A DNA stretch of 64,000 bases from Streptococcus oralis subsp. tigurinus (GTDB lineage Bacteria; Bacillota; Bacilli; Lactobacillales; Streptococcaceae). The stretch is taken from contig NZ_AP018338.1 of NCBI RefSeq assembly GCF_002356415.1, forward strand, positions 1,364,001-1,428,000, given 5' to 3'. The translations under genes and the position numbers were made by a program. How positions within the stretch are numbered: position 1 is the stretch's first letter; the number at the start of each line of letters is the position of its first letter. Below the pieces are notes generated by a model. It was not told where the DNA came from. It saw only the letters and a list, made by a program, of their open reading frames with translations, and made no database searches. Below, one piece after another: positions 39,965 through 52,333 of the stretch.

Positions 39965-40095
39965 TCTTTTCACTCCTCCTTATTCAGATGGAGTCATTAT
40001 ATCAAGCTTCAGTCAAAGAGTAAATAGGCTTGGAGACTAATATCTTTTTATCACTTGACTAAGTTTGATTTATAGCCGACCATTTTATAAAAATA

Positions 40096-40115
40096 AAAGA
40101 GCGTTTCCGCTCTTT
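40096..40115 (-). terminator. Terminator of the 23-residue mini-gene
   Basis: AAAGAGCG-GAAA-CGCTCTTT on the minus strand is followed by TATTTTTAT, five nucleotides after the TGA of the small ORF. Confidence 0.8.
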
Positions 40116-40120
40116 GTGTA

Positions 40121-40192
40121 TCAATAGGTGCTAGCTCCTTTCTCTAGTTTGAAAGTCTGAAATTTCTTTTGGTAGGTCACTTTAATCGTCAT
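40121..40192 (-). CDS. Small ORF, 23 residues, independent transcription unit
   Basis: ATG with GAGG seven nucleotides upstream, 23 codons (MTIKVTYQKKFQ ... ASTY), TGA, then an immediate intrinsic terminator. A TATACT box lies about 40 nt upstream, although its -35 is weak. The peptide is basic and not hydrophobic, so it is unlikely to be a bacteriocin or a SHP-type pheromone. I recognise no family; its MxIxV...LExGAS pattern resembles the start of a ThiS-like domain, which may be chance. Confidence 0.5.
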   Translation of the reverse strand: MTIKVTYQKKFQTFKLEKGASTY

Positions 40193-40273
40193 ATGAGAGT
40201 CCTCGTTTCTTTTTGATGACTCTAGTATAAGACCCAAACCTAAAAGCTAGCTTAAGTTTTCCTTAGAGAAAGC

Positions 40274-40427
40274 TTATACTCAATGAAAATCAAAGAGCAA
40301 ACTAGGAAACTAGCCGCAGGTTGCTCAAAGCACTGCTTTGAGGTTGTAGATAGAACTGACGAAGTCAGGAACCATATATACGCCAAGGCGACGTTGACGT
40401 GGTTTGAAGAGATTTTCGAAGAGTATT
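40274..40427. repeat. BOX element (boxC-boxB-boxA)
   Basis: Opens ATACTCAATGAAAATCAAAG, has CTAGCCGCAGG, one boxB unit (CAAAGCACTGCTTTGAGG), CCAAGGCGACGTTGACG (boxA core) and ends TTTTCGAAGAGTATTA. It directly abuts the recG stop codon. Confidence 0.92.
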
Positions 40428-42441
40428 AATCTAGATGTTCTTTCTTTTCCAGATGGAGAGCAATCATACGCCATTCTGGATCCTCTTGCCAACCTTCTAT
40501 CGAACTAATGTAGCTGGCAACCTTCCTAGCTTCTTCTAAAATCGGAAAATCTTCGATGATATCCGCCACTTGAAATTCTGGTAGTCCTGATTGTCTGGTT
40601 CCAAAAATCTCACCAGAACCACGCATTTTCAAATCTTCCTCCGCAAGGACAAATCCATTGGTCGTTTCTGTCATGATACGCATGCGATCCTTCCCAGACT
40701 CCGTCTTGGGATTAGCAACGAGAACAGTATAGGACTGCTTGTCCCCTCGACCAACACGGCCTCTGAGCTGGTGAAGCTGGCTGAGACCGAACCGATCGGC
40801 ATCCATGATGATCATGACTGTCGCATTGGGAACATTGACCCCAACCTCGATAACAGTTGTAGATACTAGAATATCTGTTTTTCTCTCTTTGAAATCCTGC
40901 ATAATCTGGTCTTTTTCGTCACTCCTTATCTTACCATGTAAAAGAGCCACTTCAGCCTTACCTGCAAAATGAGCTGTCAACTCCTCTGATAAAGCAATAG
41001 CATTTTTCAAATCCAGAGCTTCCGATTCTTCAATCAAGGGAGAGATGACGTAGGCTTGAGAACCTTTTTGAATTTCTCCCTCTAACCAAGTCAGCACCTG
41101 AGGTAGTTGCTCATGCTTGATCCAACGTGTCACAATGGGTTTCCGACCCGCGGGCATCTGGTCGATAATGGAAACATCCATATCACCAAAGGCTGTGATG
41201 GCCAAAGTTCGTGGAATGGGAGTTGCCGTCATCATGAGGACATCAGGATTGTCCCCTTTTTCACGTAAAATACGCCTTTGCCCCACACCAAAACGATGCT
41301 GCTCATCGATGATAATCAAACCAAGACGAGCATAATCTACCCCATCCTGAATCAGTGCATGGGTTCCGATAATCAAATCAGCCTCACCCTTTGCTATGGT
41401 CTCCAAGACTTCTCTTTTTTCTGCAGCTTTCAAGGATCCAGTCAAGAGAGCGAGTTTCAAGTCTGGAAAGAGACCCTGTAGACTTTCAAAGTGTTGCTCT
41501 GCTAGGATTTCTGTTGGCACCATGAGAGCTGCCTGATAGCCAGACGTCACCGCCGCAAACATGGCCAAACCAGCAACCACCGTTTTTCCGCTCCCCACAT
41601 CTCCTTGCAGGAGACGATTCATGTGATGGTCCGACTTCATGTCGGTCAAGATTTCCTGCAAACTTTTTTCCTGAGCTTGAGTCAGGGAAAATGGCAGATT
41701 TTCTTTAGCAGCTGTCACCTTTTCCTTAGACCAATTCAGAACCAGACCGCTTCCCTGAACTCTATTTTCAGACTTGAGTGACTGCAACTGCATCTGAAAA
41801 TAAAAGAGTTCCTCAAATTTGATCCGACGAAGGGCCTGCTTGTATTCTGCCAAATCCTTAGGAAAATGCATGGCACGGACAGCCTGACAACGGGACATGA
41901 GTTTGTATTTATCAAGTAAAGACTGGGGAAGATTTTCCTCTATCAAGAGGTCCAACCCCTGATCAAAGGCTGTCTTAATGACCTTGACCAGACTGGCCTG
42001 ACTGATTCCTTGAGCCAGACGATAAACCGGTTGGAGGTCATCTTCCACTTGAGCTAGAACCTTCATCCCAGTCAAACTGGCCTTGGCACGGTCCCATTTC
42101 CCAAAGACAGCAAGAGTTGCACCTAACTCTATCTTATCAGCCAGATAGGGTTGGTTAAAAAAATTCACCGCAAAAACGACCTCTCCCTGCTTGAGGCTAA
42201 AACGCAGGCGATTGCGCTTGAAACCATAATACTGGACACTGGCAGGAGTCACTACCTGACCAGACAGAACAGCCTTTTCTCCATCTTCCAACTCTAGCAC
42301 CTGCTTGGTCTTGAAATCTTCATAACGGAAAGGAAAGTAGAGCAAGAGGTCTTGCAAGTTTTCAATTCCTAGTTTGGCGTATTTCTCTGCTGACTTTGGT
42401 CCCACACCAGGTAAGACATGCAAGGGTTGGTGTAAATTCAT
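40426..42441 (-). CDS. recG: ATP-dependent DNA helicase RecG
   Basis: A 671-residue fork-reversal helicase. The N-terminal wedge domain is followed by Walker A LLQGDVGSGKTVVAGL, DEQH box IIIDEQHRFGVGQR, motif III MMTATPIPRTL, and QLHQLRGRVGRGDKQSY (motif VI). I start at MNLHQPLHVLPG, which gives the usual streptococcal length and has GGAGTGGAG upstream; the longer ORF start overlaps alr. Confidence 0.96.
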   Translation of the reverse strand: MNLHQPLHVLPGVGPKSAEKYAKLGIENLQDLLLYFPFRYEDFKTKQVLELEDGEKAVLSGQVVTPASVQYYGFKRNRLRFSLKQGEVVFAVNFFNQPYLADKIELGATLAVFGKWDRAKASLTGMKVLAQVEDDLQPVYRLAQGISQASLVKVIKTAFDQGLDLLIEENLPQSLLDKYKLMSRCQAVRAMHFPKDLAEYKQALRRIKFEELFYFQMQLQSLKSENRVQGSGLVLNWSKEKVTAAKENLPFSLTQAQEKSLQEILTDMKSDHHMNRLLQGDVGSGKTVVAGLAMFAAVTSGYQAALMVPTEILAEQHFESLQGLFPDLKLALLTGSLKAAEKREVLETIAKGEADLIIGTHALIQDGVDYARLGLIIIDEQHRFGVGQRRILREKGDNPDVLMMTATPIPRTLAITAFGDMDVSIIDQMPAGRKPIVTRWIKHEQLPQVLTWLEGEIQKGSQAYVISPLIEESEALDLKNAIALSEELTAHFAGKAEVALLHGKIRSDEKDQIMQDFKERKTDILVSTTVIEVGVNVPNATVMIIMDADRFGLSQLHQLRGRVGRGDKQSYTVLVANPKTESGKDRMRIMTETTNGFVLAEEDLKMRGSGEIFGTRQSGLPEFQVADIIEDFPILEEARKVASYISSIEGWQEDPEWRMIALHLEKKEHLD

Positions 42442-42458
42442 GCTCCACTCCTTTCTTT

Positions 42459-43562
42459 TTAATAATATTCTCTCGGAATGCGGTCGCTGAGGAGACAAAC
42501 CACCTCATAGTTAATAGTTCCACGATAGGTCGCTACCTGAGTAGCTGTGATTTCCTGGTCACCGTTGGAGCCAATTAAGGTTACTTTTGTTCCTAGAGGG
42601 TAAACCTTAGGTAATAGAATGGTGATTTGATCCATTGAAACCCGACCGACGATTGGGCACGCTTGTCCATCTACCAAGACGGAGAAATTCTGCATGTCTC
42701 GTGTCCAACCATCCGCATAACCGATTGGCACCGTCGCAATGACTTGCTCACTATCCGCCTGATAGGTCGCCCCATAGCCCATGCAAGCTCCAGCCGGAAC
42801 TGTCTTGACATGAACAAGGGCAGACTCCAAGGTCAAGGCTGGAGTCAAATCATAGGGCAAGTCCAAGACCTCTCCACTAGGATTCAGGCCATACATGGCA
42901 TCTCCCATACGAACCGCATTGAAAATAGTCTCTGCATGCCAGAGGGTCGTTGCTGAGTTGCTGGCATGAATCAGCTCTGGAACATCCTTCATACTTGCCA
43001 AAATAGTTTTAAATCGTTCTAACTGGGTATTAAAATAAGTGTCTGATTCTTCATCTGCAGTCGCAAAGTGGGTAAAAATTCCCTCAACACGAGCGCCGTG
43101 TTGTTGGAGCAAGGCATGAGCCTGATCCGCTTCACTGGCTTCTCTAAAACCAATTCGTCCCATTCCTGAATCAATCTTGAGGTGGACAGTTAAGCCAGAT
43201 AAATCTGTCTCCCTAGCTAAGAGCGCTTGAATCCACTCCAGCCCAGCCACTGTCATGGTGATGTCGTATTCTTTAGCTAGGTCAACGGCTTCTAGCTCAG
43301 AAACTCCTAAGATGAGAATTTTCTTGTTAAGTCCAGCCTGACGAAGTTCAATAGCTTCATCAATATTGGAAACACAAAATCCATCAACATCATTTTGAAT
43401 AGCCTTGGCAACAGCAACTGCTCCATGACCATAGGCATTGGCCTTGACCACTGCCCACTTGAGCGTTCCTTCAGGGATATGATCACTCATTTGCTGGATA
43501 TTTTGTCGAATGGCTCCCAGATATATCAGAGCCTTGGTCGGTCTATGTGGACTAGCTTTCAT
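42459..43562 (-). CDS. alr: Alanine racemase
   Basis: A 367-residue PLP enzyme making D-Ala for the cell wall. The PLP lysine is in [13 protein letters not shown] near residue 40, and the catalytic Tyr is in [15 protein letters not shown] is the C-terminal dimer motif. The start ATG, after GGAGGAAAATC, overlaps the acpS end by 11 nt. Confidence 0.95.
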   Translation of the reverse strand: MKASPHRPTKALIYLGAIRQNIQQMSDHIPEGTLKWAVVKANAYGHGAVAVAKAIQNDVDGFCVSNIDEAIELRQAGLNKKILILGVSELEAVDLAKEYDITMTVAGLEWIQALLARETDLSGLTVHLKIDSGMGRIGFREASEADQAHALLQQHGARVEGIFTHFATADEESDTYFNTQLERFKTILASMKDVPELIHASNSATTLWHAETIFNAVRMGDAMYGLNPSGEVLDLPYDLTPALTLESALVHVKTVPAGACMGYGATYQADSEQVIATVPIGYADGWTRDMQNFSVLVDGQACPIVGRVSMDQITILLPKVYPLGTKVTLIGSNGDQEITATQVATYRGTINYEVVCLLSDRIPREYY

Positions 43563-43914
43563 GATTTTCCTCCAAAATGACACTGGCTGTCACAAACTGA
43601 TCTGTGTGGCTGATAGATAGCCAAATCTTTCCTGAAAATGGTGCCTGACTAAAATAAGGCGCGCCTCGTTCATTGTTCAAAACTTCCAAATCCTGAAAGG
43701 TCAGTTTGCCAATTCCTGTCCCCATAGCCTTGGAAAAAGCCTCCTTAGCCGACCAACGACCTGCCAAGTATTCGATTTGTCTGCGCCCTTTGAGACTGGC
43801 AAAACGCTCCATTTCTTTAGGGGTCAGCACGCGCTTAGCAAAGCCCTCACGTCGTGTAACTGCGTTTTCTATCGAAGCCAATTCTTCGATGTCAATTCCG
43901 TGTCCAACTATCAT
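43552..43914 (-). CDS. acpS: Holo-[acyl-carrier-protein] synthase
   Basis: A 120-residue phosphopantetheinyl transferase activating ACP for fatty acid synthesis. [13 protein letters not shown] carries the metal-binding Asp and [20 protein letters not shown] the catalytic Glu/Lys. The MIVGHG start gives the normal length; an upstream in-frame ATG at 43920 (MSM) is equally possible. Confidence 0.94.
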   Translation of the reverse strand: MIVGHGIDIEELASIENAVTRREGFAKRVLTPKEMERFASLKGRRQIEYLAGRWSAKEAFSKAMGTGIGKLTFQDLEVLNNERGAPYFSQAPFSGKIWLSISHTDQFVTASVILEENHES

Positions 43915-43959
43915 ACTCATCAAAAGGAGCTGAGATTCCCCCAACTCCATCCTTTTCAC

Positions 43960-44991
43960 TTATTTTGTTAAGGTAGTATAAATTTCTTCTACCAAGGCTA
44001 CTGTATTTTCCCAACCTAGACAAGGGTCAGTTATGGAGCAGCCAAAGACCTCTGGTTGGTTTTGACGACCATCTGCTAGGTAAGATTCGATCATAAAGCC
44101 TCGAACCGTCTTTTTAATCTTTTCATTCCAGTCACGATTCAGCAAGGATTGGCGAACAATGCGGATTTGTTCCATATACTGCTTGCCAGAATTGTCATGA
44201 TTGGTATCGATGATGATAAAGGGCTTTTCAAGTCCCATGGTCTCATAACGGTTGATAGCGTTTAAGAGGGTTTCATAGTAGAAGTTGGGTTCATTTTTAC
44301 CATATTCGTTCATGGCGCCACGAAGAATAACGTGGGCCAAGGGATTTCCTGAAGTCTCCACTTCTTGGCCATGGTAAAGGAAGGTTTGCTTGTTTTGAGC
44401 TGCATAGATAGCATTAAACATAACCCCAAGGTTTCCGGATGTCGGATTTTTCATCCCAACTGGAGCATCAATCCCAGAGGCTACAAAGCGGTGTTCCTGG
44501 TCTTCCACTGAACGAGCTCCTACAGCATGGTAGCTGACCAGATCATCGACCAAAAGGAGATTAGACGGATAAAGCATCTCGTCAGCCGTAGTCAATCCCG
44601 TCTCCGTAATCACACGGTAGTGGAGCTGACGAACAGCCTGCAAACCATTGATGAGACTAGGAGCCTCACTAGCATTTGGCTGATGAATCAAACCCTTATA
44701 GCCATCTCCATTGGTACGAGGTTTAGCTGTATAGACACGCATGACGATAAAGATTTTATCCGCAACTTTTTTCTGCAAGTCAGCTAAACGGCGGGCATAT
44801 TCCAAAACAGCCTCTTCATTGTCAGAAGAGCAAGGTCCCATTACCAAAAGAATTCGGTCGTCCTCACCCGAGATGATGGCTGCCAACTCTTGATCTCGCA
44901 CTTCCTTATAACGCAAGACTTCAGGTGACAACTGGGTCGCAGCCTTGATTGCTTCAATATCAATTTCTTGACCTTTTTCGATAAATGCCAT
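43960..44991 (-). CDS. aroG: DAHP synthase, second copy
   Basis: A 343-residue 3-deoxy-7-phosphoheptulonate synthase of the AroFGH (type I-alpha) class, the entry step of aromatic amino acid synthesis. Blocks: VMGPCSSDN, MRVYTAKPRTNGDGYKGL, IDTNHDNSGKQ and the Cys of EVFGCSITDPCLGW. It starts 1 nt after the first copy and is very similar to it. The two isoenzymes probably differ in feedback inhibition. Confidence 0.94.
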   Translation of the reverse strand: MAFIEKGQEIDIEAIKAATQLSPEVLRYKEVRDQELAAIISGEDDRILLVMGPCSSDNEEAVLEYARRLADLQKKVADKIFIVMRVYTAKPRTNGDGYKGLIHQPNASEAPSLINGLQAVRQLHYRVITETGLTTADEMLYPSNLLLVDDLVSYHAVGARSVEDQEHRFVASGIDAPVGMKNPTSGNLGVMFNAIYAAQNKQTFLYHGQEVETSGNPLAHVILRGAMNEYGKNEPNFYYETLLNAINRYETMGLEKPFIIIDTNHDNSGKQYMEQIRIVRQSLLNRDWNEKIKKTVRGFMIESYLADGRQNQPEVFGCSITDPCLGWENTVALVEEIYTTLTK

Positions 44992-44992
44992 C

Positions 44993-46024
44993 TTACTCTC
45001 CTAGCGTTTGGTAAATTTCGCGAACAAGTGCTTCTGTGTTGTCCCATCCTAGACACGGATCTGTAATGGACTTACCAAAAACTTCTGGCTCATTTTGACG
45101 TCCATCTTCTAGATAGGACTCAATCATAAAACCACGAACATATTTTTTGATCTTCTCATTCCAGTCACGGTTAATCAAGGTCTGACGAACGATACGGATT
45201 TGATCCATGTACTGCTTGCCCGAATTATCATGATTGGTATCGATGATGATAAAGGGATTTTCCAAGCCCATCTTTTCATACTGATCAATGGTATCCATCA
45301 AATTGTCATAGTAGTAGTTAGGAATATTTTTCCCGTATTCATTCAAGGCACCGCGAAGAATGGCGTGGGACAATGGATTCCCTGTTGTTTCCACCTCTTT
45401 ACCGAGGAAAAGGAAACTCTGTTTATTTTGCGCTGCGTAAATCCCGTTAAACATAACATTGAGATTTCCAGATGTTGGATTTTTAAATCCTGTTGAAAAG
45501 TCTGCTCCACTCGCTACAAAACGGTGCTGTTGATCCTCTACAGAACGAGCTCCAACAGCCATATAAGAAATCAAATCATCCACCAGCGGAAGATTTTCAG
45601 GATAAAGCATCTCATCCGCTGTTGTCATACCAGTCTCGGTAATCACACGGTAGTGCAGTTGGCGAACAGCCTTGATTCCATTGATCAAGCTAGGTGCTTC
45701 TTTAGCATTTGGTTGATGAATCAAGCCCTTATAGCCATCTCCATTGGTACGAGGTTTAGCTGTATAGACACGCATGACCATAAAGATACGGTCTTTGACC
45801 TCTTCTTGCAAGGCAGACAGGCGCTTAGCATACTCGAGGACTGCCTCTTCATTATCAGATGAACATGGTCCAATCACCAAAAGAATACGCTGGTCTTCTC
45901 CACGGATGATAGCTTCCAATTCCTGATCACGTTGTTTTTTTCTCGCAAGAGCCGCCCCCTCTAATTTAGACAAGGCGCGAACTTCTTCAATGTTAATTTT
46001 AGGACTTTTAGCTTTAAATACCAT
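44993..46024 (-). CDS. aroF: DAHP synthase, first copy
   Basis: A 343-residue paralogue of the next gene, with identical catalytic blocks (VIGPCSSDN, MRVYTAKPRTNGDGYKGL, IDTNHDNSGKQ). Differences concentrate in the N terminus (MVFKAKSPKINIEEVRAL) and mid-protein. It follows secA by 79 nt. No T-box or TRAP site is visible in the leader. Confidence 0.94.
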   Translation of the reverse strand: MVFKAKSPKINIEEVRALSKLEGAALARKKQRDQELEAIIRGEDQRILLVIGPCSSDNEEAVLEYAKRLSALQEEVKDRIFMVMRVYTAKPRTNGDGYKGLIHQPNAKEAPSLINGIKAVRQLHYRVITETGMTTADEMLYPENLPLVDDLISYMAVGARSVEDQQHRFVASGADFSTGFKNPTSGNLNVMFNGIYAAQNKQSFLFLGKEVETTGNPLSHAILRGALNEYGKNIPNYYYDNLMDTIDQYEKMGLENPFIIIDTNHDNSGKQYMDQIRIVRQTLINRDWNEKIKKYVRGFMIESYLEDGRQNEPEVFGKSITDPCLGWDNTEALVREIYQTLGE

Positions 46025-46103
46025 GATTCATCTCCTTATAAAGCAAACGGACACCAAGCAAAAAATGATTTTTACCAGGTATCCGCCTGTATCTTATCTC
46101 ATA

Positions 46104-48617
<2,514 letters not shown>

Positions 48618-48721
48618 GATTTTCCTTACTTTTTATTCTGAATATTTTAGAATGTTCTTTTCATTTTAGCATATTTACTGTTATTTTTCAAGAAAGAATC
48701 CTTGTTTTACAAAGGGGAAAA

Positions 48722-48747
48722 AAGGACTAGCTACTAGTCTAGTCCTT
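48722..48747 (-). terminator. Terminator of the 96-residue membrane protein gene
   Basis: AAGGACTAG pairs with CTAGTCCTT, followed on the minus strand by TTTTCCCC. A TCATTTTTT run on the plus side means it could also work in the other direction. Confidence 0.75.
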
Positions 48748-48760
48748 CATTTTTTAATGT

Positions 48761-49051
48761 TTAATTTCCCAAGAATACAGGCAGTATCCCAAAATACCAA
48801 AAGAGATTGATCCAGAAGGCCAAGCAAAAGATAATTCCAAAGATGAGAAGACTGATTTTTTTAATCAGCACGGAGTATAGGATGGATAAAACGCCAAAGA
48901 CCACGAAGAGTTTTTTCATAACGAAATAATATACTGAAATTCCTCCTATTTGCCAATCCCAAGGAAGGAAAAACATGAGGAACCAGAGAAGGCAAATCGT
49001 AAGGATATATCTCTTGTAGTGCGCTTCAAGAAAGGCTTTTGTTTTCTCCAT
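48761..49051 (-). CDS. Small hypothetical membrane protein
   Basis: A 96-residue protein with three predicted hydrophobic helices (YILTICLLWFLMFFLPW, LFVVFGVLSILYSVLI and SLLIFGIIFCLAFWINLFWYF). It is not recognised. ATG preceded by TGGAGGTTTGCT. It has its own terminator and lies between secA and lemA. Confidence 0.6.
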   Translation of the reverse strand: MEKTKAFLEAHYKRYILTICLLWFLMFFLPWDWQIGGISVYYFVMKKLFVVFGVLSILYSVLIKKISLLIFGIIFCLAFWINLFWYFGILPVFLGN

Positions 49052-49182
49052 AGCAAACCTCCATTTGAGTCACTGTCTCTTCCCTTTTATTATACCAAAA
49101 AAACCTAGAAAAAGCTTTCCAGGTTCGGTTTGAAATCACTAGTCATACTAGAGAAATTCCTTTATTCATAGGCTGATTCACT

Positions 49183-49779
49183 TTATTGACTGGATGAAGA
49201 GGTTCCAAAATCGACCTTAGGAACTGTCTTGGCTTCTTCTGTTTCTTTAAAGGTTTCAGCTTCTTTGAAGTTCATCATATTCGCAAAAAGCACGGTTGGA
49301 AAACTTCTCAACTTTTGATTGTACTCAGCTGCAACCTTATTATAGTCCTTGCGTGCTACAAAAATACGATTTTCACTGCCTGAAAGTTCGACCATTAGTT
49401 GCTCAACATTTTGATTGCTCTTGAGTTCTGGATAATTCTCCGTCAAGGAAATCAAGCGGGAAAGAGCTGAGCTCAACTCTCCCTGAGCCTTTTGGTTTTC
49501 TTCCGATGTCACTGAGCTACTACCGATTTTAGCTCTAGCATCAGCAATCTTGGTAAAGACTTCGGTTTCATGATTCATTTGTCCTTTAACGGACTCCACC
49601 AAGTTACCAATCAAGTCCGAACGACGTTGGAGGGCTGTCGAGACATCGGCCTGAGCCTGCTCCACTTTAGTCTGTTCACCAACCAGACCATTATAGGTCG
49701 TCACTGCGGAACAACTTCCCAGAACTAGTAGTCCAAAAAAGATCGCCACTATTGAGAGAATTACTTTATTTTGTTTCAT
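49183..49779 (-). CDS. lemA: LemA family protein
   Basis: A 198-residue protein with an N-terminal hydrophobic segment containing a lipobox-like LGSCSA and the LemA domain: YNGLVGEQTKVEQAQADVS, LQRRSDLIGNLVESVKG, and the RDYN-type KDYNKVAAEYNQKLRSFP. The exact function is unknown. It sits 150 nt downstream of the TPM-domain gene, a pairing widespread in bacteria. Confidence 0.9.
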   Translation of the reverse strand: MKQNKVILSIVAIFFGLLVLGSCSAVTTYNGLVGEQTKVEQAQADVSTALQRRSDLIGNLVESVKGQMNHETEVFTKIADARAKIGSSSVTSEENQKAQGELSSALSRLISLTENYPELKSNQNVEQLMVELSGSENRIFVARKDYNKVAAEYNQKLRSFPTVLFANMMNFKEAETFKETEEAKTVPKVDFGTSSSSQ

Positions 49780-49929
49780 ATCAAAACCTTAACACTTTCT
49801 TTTATCAACTTTTCTGAGAAAATACTCAGATTTTAAATCAATTTCCCAAACTTTGTTTTTATTTTTAATTAAGGAGTGAACTGTTGCAAAGGAATCACCT
49901 TACTGTATGGAGAAGCAATATATGATCAC

Positions 49930-50781
49930 TCACCAGTCATCAGACGAACCACCGCCATCAAAGCCACCGCCGTCCCAGCCTCCAGATGAGTCGGAGCCTG
50001 AGTCAGACCAAGAAGATCCTGAATCTGATGAGTCACCGCCCCACCAGCCACCGCCAGAATCATCTCCATGTGAACCGCCACCACGGCCTCCAGATATAAA
50101 TCCGATAATCATAACGATGAAGTAAATGAGAATTCCAAATCCGATAACTCCGTCGCTCGAACTGCTTTTTCGGTTCCGTTTTGAAGATTGACTCTCAGCT
50201 GTATACTTTTCAATTTCTCTTAGACGACTAGAATTAGTAGCATAGTCGTAACTACTTCTAGAACTTGAAGAAGTCGTACTCGATCCACTATAAAACATGT
50301 AGTTGAGATTGTTTGCTATAGAAAGAACTCCATTGCTGTAGTCTCCCTTTTGAAAGTAAGGTCGTGCTGTTTTCAAAAATCTATTGGTCTGATAGTCTGT
50401 GATTTTACTGGCCACATTATTGCTTGTTTCAATCCGTGATTTTCTATCCTCAACAGCGACCACAATCAAGGCGCCGTTGTTGTCTCCCGAGTAGCCAATC
50501 TTCCAAGCTCTAGCTGTTTCGTTGGCTACAGTTTCGATTGTTTCTCCATCCAGGCTTTTCACAACGTAAACGCCCATCTGGAATTTTTCTGCTTTTTGAC
50601 TATTTACCTTATTCAAGCCTTGGATCAGTCTGATTGTATCATCAGTCAGATAGTGATTGGGATCATAGATTCCGTACTCAGGTTTTTCAGGTGCTGTGAA
50701 TGCTGACAAGAAGAGAAAGACCATCAGCAACCCAAGCAAGCGAACCAACAAACTATGTTTAAATAATCTGCCTTTTTTCAT
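49930..50781 (-). CDS. TPM-domain membrane protein (YgcG-like)
   Basis: A 283-residue protein. A signal peptide (LLGLLMVFLFLSAFTAPEKP) is followed by a TPM/Psb32 domain (DDTIRLIQGLNKVNSQ; ALIVVAVEDRKSRIETSN), one membrane helix (GFGILIYFIVMIIGFI) and a striking Gly/Ser/Asp/Trp-rich tail (GGGWWGGDSSDSGSSW). Low-complexity tails of this type are normal in the family. Function unknown; paired with LemA. Confidence 0.85.
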   Translation of the reverse strand: MKKGRLFKHSLLVRLLGLLMVFLFLSAFTAPEKPEYGIYDPNHYLTDDTIRLIQGLNKVNSQKAEKFQMGVYVVKSLDGETIETVANETARAWKIGYSGDNNGALIVVAVEDRKSRIETSNNVASKITDYQTNRFLKTARPYFQKGDYSNGVLSIANNLNYMFYSGSSTTSSSSRSSYDYATNSSRLREIEKYTAESQSSKRNRKSSSSDGVIGFGILIYFIVMIIGFISGGRGGGSHGDDSGGGWWGGDSSDSGSSWSDSGSDSSGGWDGGGFDGGGSSDDW

Positions 50782-50954
50782 AATAACCTCCCTGATAAAG
50801 GAAAATTGATTTAAGGAATTATAGCATTTTGATTTTTACAAAAAAAGTGCATTTTCATTACAAATAGATTACAAAAGCTAGGAAAATGATTGAAATTTGA
50901 TGACAGATTCTCCTCCAATTTGATAGGTTCTTTTCTCCCTTTTTAGATAGAAAA

Positions 50955-50978
50955 AAAGAAGACTATGAAGTCTTCTTT
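50955..50978 (-). terminator. Terminator of der
   Basis: AAAGAAGAC pairs with GTCTTCTTT, with T-rich sequence on the minus strand, about 30 nt after the der stop. Confidence 0.8.
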
Positions 50979-51009
50979 TAAGTTATTCTTATTGGAAAAT
51001 AAGCAAGGG

Positions 51010-52320
51010 TTACTTGCGTTTTCTTGCAATCAAGTGAATCGGTGTTCCCTCAAAGACAAAGGCCTTTCGGATTTGATTTTCTAAGAAACGCAAGTAAGAG
51101 AAGTGCATGAGTTCTTCTTCATTGACAAAGATGACAAAGGTTGGTGGCTTGGTTGCCACTTGGGTTGCGTAGAAAATCTTGAGGCGTTTTCCTTTGTCTG
51201 TCGGTGTTGGATTGATAGCAATGGCATCCATAATCACATCGTTCAAGACTGCTGATGAGATACGGGTGTTTTGACTTTCACTGATTTGCTTGATCATCTC
51301 AGGCAGTTTATGGAGACGTTGCTTGGTAAGAGCGGATACAAAGACAATCGGTGCATAAGGCAGATATTGGAACTGCTCACGGATATCCTCTTCCCATTTC
51401 TTCATGGTGTGGTTGTCTTTCTCAAGGGTATCCCACTTATTGACCACGATGATCATCCCTTTACCGGCTTCATGAGCAAAACCTGCGATACGCTTGTCGT
51501 ACTCACGAATACCTTCTTCGGCATTGAGGACCATCAAGACCACGTCAGAACGGTCAATAGCACGCATGGCACGCATGACAGAGTATTTCTCCGTATTTTC
51601 ATAGACTTTACCAGACTTGCGCATACCAGCTGTATCAATCATGGTAAACTCTTGTCCATCCGTATCTGTAAAGTGGGTATCAATGGCATCACGCGTTGTT
51701 CCAGCTACTGGACTAGCAATGACACGATCTTCCCCCAAAATAGCGTTGATCAAACTTGATTTTCCAACGTTTGGACGGCCAATCAAGCTGAATTTGATCA
51801 CGTCTGGATTTTCTTCTTCAACTTCATTTGGTAGATTTTCCACGATGGCATCAAGCACATCCCCTGTTCCGATACCGTGGACAGACGAAATTGGCAGGGG
51901 TTCGCCTAATCCTAGCGCATAGAAATCAAAGATATCATTTCGCATTTCTGGGTTGTCAACCTTGTTAACGGCAAGGATAACAGGTTTATGGGTTTTATAG
52001 AGTTTACGGGCAACGTATTCATCCGCATCCGTAATTCCTTCTTTCCCAGACACCACAAAGACGATGACATCAGCTTCTTCCATAGCAATTTCTGCTTGGT
52101 GCTTGATTTGCTCCATAAAGGGAGCATCGACATCGTCAATCCCTCCCGTATCAATCATACTAAAGGAACGATTGAGCCACTCACCCGTTGCATAGATACG
52201 GTCACGTGTCACGCCCTCGACATCTTCTACGATTGAAATTCGCTCACCAGCGATCCGATTAAATAGGGTTGATTTCCCAACATTGGGACGTCCCACAATG
52301 GCAATAGTTGGTAAGGCCAT
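51010..52320 (-). CDS. der: Ribosome-associated GTPase Der (EngA)
   Basis: A 436-residue GTPase for 50S assembly with two G domains: [12 protein letters not shown] (G1 of domain 1), NKVDNPE (G4), [12 protein letters not shown] (domain 2) and NKWDTLEK, followed by the KH-like domain ([21 protein letters not shown]). Complete and of normal length. Confidence 0.97.
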   Translation of the reverse strand: MALPTIAIVGRPNVGKSTLFNRIAGERISIVEDVEGVTRDRIYATGEWLNRSFSMIDTGGIDDVDAPFMEQIKHQAEIAMEEADVIVFVVSGKEGITDADEYVARKLYKTHKPVILAVNKVDNPEMRNDIFDFYALGLGEPLPISSVHGIGTGDVLDAIVENLPNEVEEENPDVIKFSLIGRPNVGKSSLINAILGEDRVIASPVAGTTRDAIDTHFTDTDGQEFTMIDTAGMRKSGKVYENTEKYSVMRAMRAIDRSDVVLMVLNAEEGIREYDKRIAGFAHEAGKGMIIVVNKWDTLEKDNHTMKKWEEDIREQFQYLPYAPIVFVSALTKQRLHKLPEMIKQISESQNTRISSAVLNDVIMDAIAINPTPTDKGKRLKIFYATQVATKPPTFVIFVNEEELMHFSYLRFLENQIRKAFVFEGTPIHLIARKRK

Positions 52321-52333
52321 GTTTTCTCACTTT

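Larger units (their letters stand above)
39965..40425. other. Intergenic region thioesterase-recG
   Basis: This 461-nt stretch holds a 23-codon mini-gene with its own terminator (40096-40192) and a BOX element (40274-40427). The rest, 39965-40095, is AT-rich with no ORF or hairpin I can support. Confidence 0.6.
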
